A stretch of DNA of 64,000 nucleotides from Ecdyonurus torrentis (taxonomy: Eukaryota; Arthropoda; Insecta; Ephemeroptera; Heptageniidae): NCBI GenBank assembly GCA_949318235.1, contig OX439132.1, forward strand, positions 5,254,886 through 5,318,885, written 5' to 3'. Position numbers and translations under genes: made by a program. The notes beneath the pieces are model-generated. The model did not search any database. It saw nothing but the letters and a program-made list of their open reading frames with translations, and was not told the origin of the DNA. This document shows, in pieces, positions 59,385 through 64,000 of the stretch. Position 1 is the stretch's first letter; every line of letters starts with the position of its first letter.

Positions 59385-60103
59385 CCTGCAGATTATGCAA
59401 CATGTTGGACATAAAATCAACTCTTATTATTATTATTATTACACTTATAGTTTCTGTTTCTAAATAAGTTTTATAATTATATATTTTAACTTGCTGTCAA
59501 ATATTTAATTTTATAGTTAAACAAAATTAGGTAATTGCATATTATGAAATTTTACTGGAAATATTCTGTTAATAATTCTAATTTAATATTCTATGGAAAT
59601 GCTGTATCTTAAATTCAATTTGCTTTTAATAAAAAAATACTAATGTTTTATGTTTTGTAATTATTTTCAATTTTCTAGGATTTCAAAATTATACTTTTGA
59701 AATATATATATGAAAAATATATATGCGTAAATATTGCGTATATATACGAGGAAAAAAAGGGGGAAAGAAAGATTGAGAAAGGAGAAAAGCGTGAGCTGTA
59801 TTATATATGTGATATTTAATGAATGTTCAATTATTCTTCAATAATAGTTTATTTAACCAATTACTGCCATTTAAACTGGGCGATATCTGTGGGTGATAAT
59901 TCAAACAAACTAAAATTTACCTAATTCATTTCACAATTATTTACATTATTATCAAATTTAACTGCGAGACCTAAAGTTGTAAATAATACAATCTATATTT
60001 GAACGTAACCATACCTAAACCTGAGAATACAATAGTATTTCATTTACTTTACATCAAAATTAATATTATACCACAAATATCATGTTCAACTTAGCAGAAC
60101 AAG
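59382..60103. other. AT-rich non-coding stretch
   Basis: No feature recognised. Confidence 0.6.
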
Positions 60104-60340
60104 ATGAAATATGTCATTAACAGAAATATTGTATCCATCCTTACAATTTCATCTCTCGTCGTTTTGTTTGTATGTTCAGCTCTAGCGTATTTAGACGCAA
60201 GCTTAAGCAGCTCAAGTATTTGTATATCACCCAGTTATGATGGGGTATCAAAGTCGATACTGAAATTTGATATTTCAATTGTATTGATGTTATATCGCAA
60301 ACTTCTTTTTTTCAGAGTCAGGTATTGGATATCTTGTTGA
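60104..60340 (+). CDS. doubtful 78-codon ORF with signal-peptide-like start
   Basis: I do not recognise this protein. The first 30 residues have the layout of a signal peptide: a short basic start (MKYVINRN), a hydrophobic core (ILTISSLVVLFVCSALA) and a small-residue stretch where signal peptidase could cut (SALAYLDA). The remainder has a Ser-rich patch (SLSSSSICISPS) and only two Cys (the serine patch and the C-terminus), so no disulfide-rich fold. No promoter, splice site or poly(A) signal is evident, and frames this long occur often here by chance. The C-terminal part overlaps a hairpin. Confidence 0.12.
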   Translation: MKYVINRNIVSILTISSLVVLFVCSALAYLDASLSSSSICISPSYDGVSKSILKFDISIVLMLYRKLLFFRVRYWISC

Positions 60341-60368
60341 TCTCCTATTTGCTCAAAATATCCAATAC
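60322..60368. repeat. hairpin with 11-15 bp stem
   Basis: GTATTGGATAT (60322-60332) and ATATCCAATAC (60358-60368) are perfect complements. TTG/CAA just inside extends the stem past one mismatch. Confidence 0.75.
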
Positions 60369-60660
60369 TTTTTTTATTATATTTTTTAAAACATAATTTC
60401 TTATAAAAGTAGTCAGAAAATAGTGGATGTATCAAAATTTGTTGTAGAAAATACAAATTCAGTTTTCCTTTTTATTATTATTAATAAATATAAAAGTGAT
60501 GTGATTTTAAACTACCTTTTTAAAATACAGTATAATATACATAATATTCAAAAATAATAATAATAATAGATAAATTGGAAAATTGAGAATAAATGGTGAT
60601 ATAATATAAAATACGATATTTGAAGTATCGTATCGGGATATTTAGACTTTAAATTATATT

Positions 60661-60687
60661 ATCGATATCAAATAAATTGATATCGAT
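60661..60687. repeat. perfect 11 bp stem hairpin
   Basis: ATCGATATCAA, loop ATAAA, TTGATATCGAT. It is preceded by related TATCGTATCGGGATA sequence. Confidence 0.85.
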
Positions 60688-60848
60688 GTCATTATCAATG
60701 CTCCCACCTGCTCTGCTTCCATCACGAGGACACTAGGAGCACAATTTTGTCATACAAGCATGATCATGAATATTCTCGTTGCAACAAAGATCAGTCAACC
60801 GTTGAGTACAACTCAAGGTTCATGATCTGCACCATATCACATTTACCA

Positions 60849-61057
60849 TTAAAAGCATAGAACACGTTCAACAAAAACTTGTATAATAACAGTTCATGGA
60901 GCACGAGAAGCTGTGACGTCATAAACCGGATAAATTAAAATAATGGAAAATAAATTAGAAATCAACAACTCCGGCTAAATCAACGTTTATTTTAATATAT
61001 GTTTGGATAATACCTGTCGTTAGACAAGATTTTGTTCAACGGGTTCTATGCCTTTAA
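60849..61057. mobile_element. MITE-B, 209 bp, termini like MITE-A
   Basis: The left end TTAAAAGCATAGAACACGTT and right end AACGGGTTCTATGCCTTTAA begin imperfect inverted repeats of about 42 bp (inward blocks GTTSAACAAAA and CTTGT also match). The outer 12 bases match MITE-A, but the interior does not, so it is a distinct family probably moved by the same transposase. A perfect TGACGTCA is at 60914-60921. Confidence 0.82.
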
Positions 61058-61657
61058 AGTTACGAAAGTAAGTCTTATATAATGTAAATTTCAACTATTT
61101 ATACAAGTGGAAATTTGAGTTAGGAAATCTCAACAATACTGAAATACTAGTACATACACGTATCTTATACACCAAAATCAAATTTCAAAATCTAACTAGA
61201 AGTCTAGCAGGCACCTCACTGTAAATAAAACTCATAAATAAAATTGGTTTAACCCTTTTTTTTAAAAATGTTATAACTATTTTATATCATAAAAAATATT
61301 TCCTACTAAAACAATTATAGTTAAAAAAAATTTAATGAACACTGTAATATTTTTATATTACAAGTAAATTATACTATGTGATGTAAAAAAATATATAATG
61401 TAATAAAACAAAATAAAAATGTATTATATAAAATTTAATTTTTTTAAAATTTATTACTTTAGTATAAATTTTATAGTAGAATTAAAAAAATATAGTTTAT
61501 GAAAATAAATTGTTTAAATATGTCCATTACTTTGATAAATTAGTGATTTTTTATAATTAAAATATAATTAATGTAAATTTATCTTAATATTTCATTTATA
61601 TAGTTGCTGTACTATACTTTAAATAAAGATTTAATTAGACTGTTAATCTACTGGTGC

Positions 61658-61661
<4 letters not shown>
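61058..61661. other. AT-rich non-coding stretch
   Basis: No feature recognised; extremely AT-rich from 61250. Confidence 0.6.

Positions 61662-61730
<69 letters not shown>
61662..61730. repeat. (TA)n microsatellite
   Basis: About 34 uninterrupted AT units. Confidence 0.95.
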
Positions 61731-61733
<3 letters not shown>

Positions 61734-62736
61734 AAGAAAAGTTATCAGGTGCTTTCTGTAGGAATTATGAAATATATTTAAGAACCTTTTATTGACAGAC
61801 TAAAATACTTTTGTATTTTTTGTTTTAAATTAAGCAAAAGGAAAGAAAAGCATTTTTAACTGTTTTTAAAAAAAATATTAGGGATTTAAAAGATGTTTTG
61901 TGGAATATGTGGAAGATTATCCATTAATAATCAAAAGAATATGCTCGTATTCAAATGTTAGATAATTGGAATTTACATTTCTACGTGAAAAAAGAGAAGA
62001 TATTAACAAGTTAGATGACGTGCCTTATTTGCTGTGCACCAACTCTCTCCTCATCACATTTCCTAGGCAGATGCTGCTACTGCTTCAGTATAATATTATT
62101 GTATGTTACTGCAAGCCCTGAGGAAGCTACGTGTTTCCACACAGTTCTCATTACATGTCCCAGTTTACTCTCTATGTTAATTAATTACGTGGTACTTTGA
62201 AAATGAGAAGGGAATTTTCTTTATAAACTTTTCTACCGAGATAGTGAGATAGCGAGCGAGAGAGAGAGAGAGAGAGAGAATGTAAGAGAGAAAGGGAAGA
62301 GAGTGTATGTAAGAGGGAAAGAGAGAGTATAAAGAGAAACTTTACTAGAAAAGACTCAAAATACACATGATTACAAAAGAATAAAGTTAAAGAAAAAATA
62401 TATAGTTGTGACTTTAAAGTTTAGTTTTGATAATAATGGGTTTAATTACTAGAATTTAATTTTGAACTATTAAGAGGAATTAAATATTTTTTTTATCTTA
62501 AATTTAAAGTAAATGTGCCAACTGGATTAACACTTTTATAAAGATTGACTTTTTAGAGTTGAGTCTAAGTTTATGTAAAGTCATTGAAAAGTTTTTAATT
62601 TATTAAATAACGTTATTGTATACCTGCAAATAAAAATTCTGAACAATCTTTGTAAATCTAACTTTTGAAACTAATTAAATTTGATTGAGTATCTTATATT
62701 ACTGAATGACAACATCGTCATAATATGATGATGATG

Positions 62737-62769
<33 letters not shown>

Positions 62770-63199
62770 GTAAAATGTTAAACGATGTTTTTTAATTACA
62801 TGTTCGAAACTGTTTAGTTATAGAATGAGTTAAAATATTTTTAATAAAAGAGCATAATTATAAGAAATAAATTTAAATTCTATAACTTCAAGTGCCACTG
62901 CACTCGAAACAAAATTTCTTTTTCTATTCCTTATAATTGATAAATTATGAGTTAGAATAAACTCTCTTAACCAACGTAATTGGGAGAAAAATTGAAAAGT
63001 AGGCAACCATTTTTTCAGTCTCTATTGTACTATGCAGTAGATAAATTATAAATAATAGCTTTAGTGAAAAATCAAATAGACAATAGGTGCAATTAAGGTA
63101 AAATATCCTGTATCTGAATCAATGCATTAAAAATAGCAAATATAGGAAAAAGTTGAAACCTTTCTTTCAATAAATTAGTACTTGAACACAAGTTTTATG
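61731..63199. other. AT-rich stretch with GA patch and poly(T)
   Basis: No gene is recognised. It contains (GA)n at about 62258-62279 with imperfect continuation to 62340, and GATGATGATGAT joined to 29 T at 62741-62769. Confidence 0.6.
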
Positions 63200-63263
63200 T
63201 GTATTTACGACTAGAGCAACGCTTGTTGAAACTCCTGCTACAATGAACTGCCTGGGTTAATAT
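63200..63263 (+). repeat. dispersed repeat shared with 15155-15219
   Basis: GACTAGAGCAACGCTTGTTG and AACTGCCTGGGTTAAT match the minus strand of 15155-15219. Element type unknown. Confidence 0.55.
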
Positions 63264-64000
63264 AAATATTTATTTCTCAATGTATAAACCATGAATACCA
63301 GAAGTACCCAGAAGTAGCCTACTGTACAATTTTAAAAACCCTATTTGCAGGGGGTCTAAAGAAGCGTAAGAGACATTAAAAAGCTTATGATTAATTAGTT
63401 TGTTTTGAATACAGTAGCCCATTAAATATCTAGGCGGTATAGAAAAATCATACAATGCAAGTAAAAAAATGTATACTTTTATTTTTATTTCTAAAAATTT
63501 CAAAATAAATTTAACAAAATAATATCTTTAAAAGCACAATACTGTATTATTGTAATATGGAATAAAATCGCCTACATTTTAAAGCAATTTTACTTATTCG
63601 TTTTTTCCTCCTATTGTGAAAAACATATTACTTAAAAAAAAAAAAAAAAAAAAAAGTTATCTCCATAATATAGTCTGGCAATATAATAAAAATAGAAGTT
63701 TAGACCTCTTATTGTGTATTGTGTGGTCTGGTGGGGAAGCTGGTGGTCTGGCGTACTGAGTGGCAAAGTGCCAAGTAATCCTTCATTTAAACCAAAGTAT
63801 ATAGCCAGGAGAGGACGTGCAACTAGTTGTAGGCTGCTTTTTTCTTCTTCCCAAAAGTGATTGAACTTATAACATCAATCACAACAAACATCAATGAGTT
63901 TTTGTTATAATATATATTTTTATATTGTGTCTCATTTTATGTTTCATTTGTACGTACATAATAGGAATATAGAAATAGTTTCAAATGTCATTGCACCGAT
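63264..64000. other. non-coding stretch to window end
   Basis: No gene is recognised. Poly(A) lies at about 63633-63655. At 63720-63840 composition becomes less AT-rich (GGTCTGGTGGGGAAGC, CTGAGTGGCAAAGTGCC). This could be another element, but no B box or terminal repeat is visible. Confidence 0.5.

Noticed and set aside
63720..63800. Possible second tRNA-headed SINE (CTGAGTGGCAAAGTG resembles an A box)
   Set aside because: Spacing within the A box is wrong and no B box follows at the expected distance.

Overview
This is an AT-rich eukaryotic window, most likely intergenic or intronic DNA of an invertebrate animal. I could not identify any protein-coding gene. The longest open frames (181, 156 and 134 aa) are explained by an antisense reading of a SINE or by microsatellite and homopolymer tracts. 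The organism type is inferred from strong AT bias, long (GA)n/(CT)n and (TA)n arrays, many 20-45 nt A/T homopolymers, a tRNA-headed SINE with a poly(A) tail, and MITE-like elements. There are no bacterial operons or ribosome-binding-site-led genes. The species cannot be named from what is visible.

The main content is an archive of small non-autonomous transposable elements. The leading family, here called MITE-A, is about 345 bp and begins and ends with TTAA plus an inverted AAGGMATAGACC-type terminus. There are seven full-length copies: 4735, 10392, 23133, 29307 and 42434 on +, and 31825 and 56910 on -. Five of the seven keep a perfect TGACGTCA palindrome (the CREB/ATF consensus) at the same internal site. 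MITE-B (60849-61057) has nearly the same outermost bases, a different interior, and its own TGACGTCA. An unrelated foldback repeat (17491-17688, with a partial relative near 8036) carries three more, and its relative carries two. In all I read about 12 perfect TGACGTCA octamers in 64 kb, against roughly 0.4 expected at about 72% AT.

Other structured elements are: a ~400 bp tRNA-headed SINE (13364-13766, minus) with poly(A) tail and likely target-site duplication; two identical 184 bp direct repeats (15703-15886 and 16035-16218), each with a complete tRNA-like cloverleaf whose anticodon reads GGG; a long-armed foldback element (33241-33568) with a second copy at 14829-15127; a 186 bp near-perfect palindrome (53230-53415); a 414 bp element with TIRs (17780-18193); a 240 bp element with TIRs and a possible 13 bp flanking duplication (57937-58181); and a diverged, dispersed AT-rich family built around ATGCTGTACAGCATAA-like motifs.

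The remainder is unannotated AT-rich sequence broken up by microsatellites. A few stretches have visibly higher GC (10740-11000, 11900-12135, 32640-32890, 43530-43870, 51470-51750, 54000-54440), probably decayed mobile elements or regulatory DNA. No functional linkage between genes can be described because no gene is visible. If the window does something, the best candidate is the transposon-borne spread of CRE palindromes.
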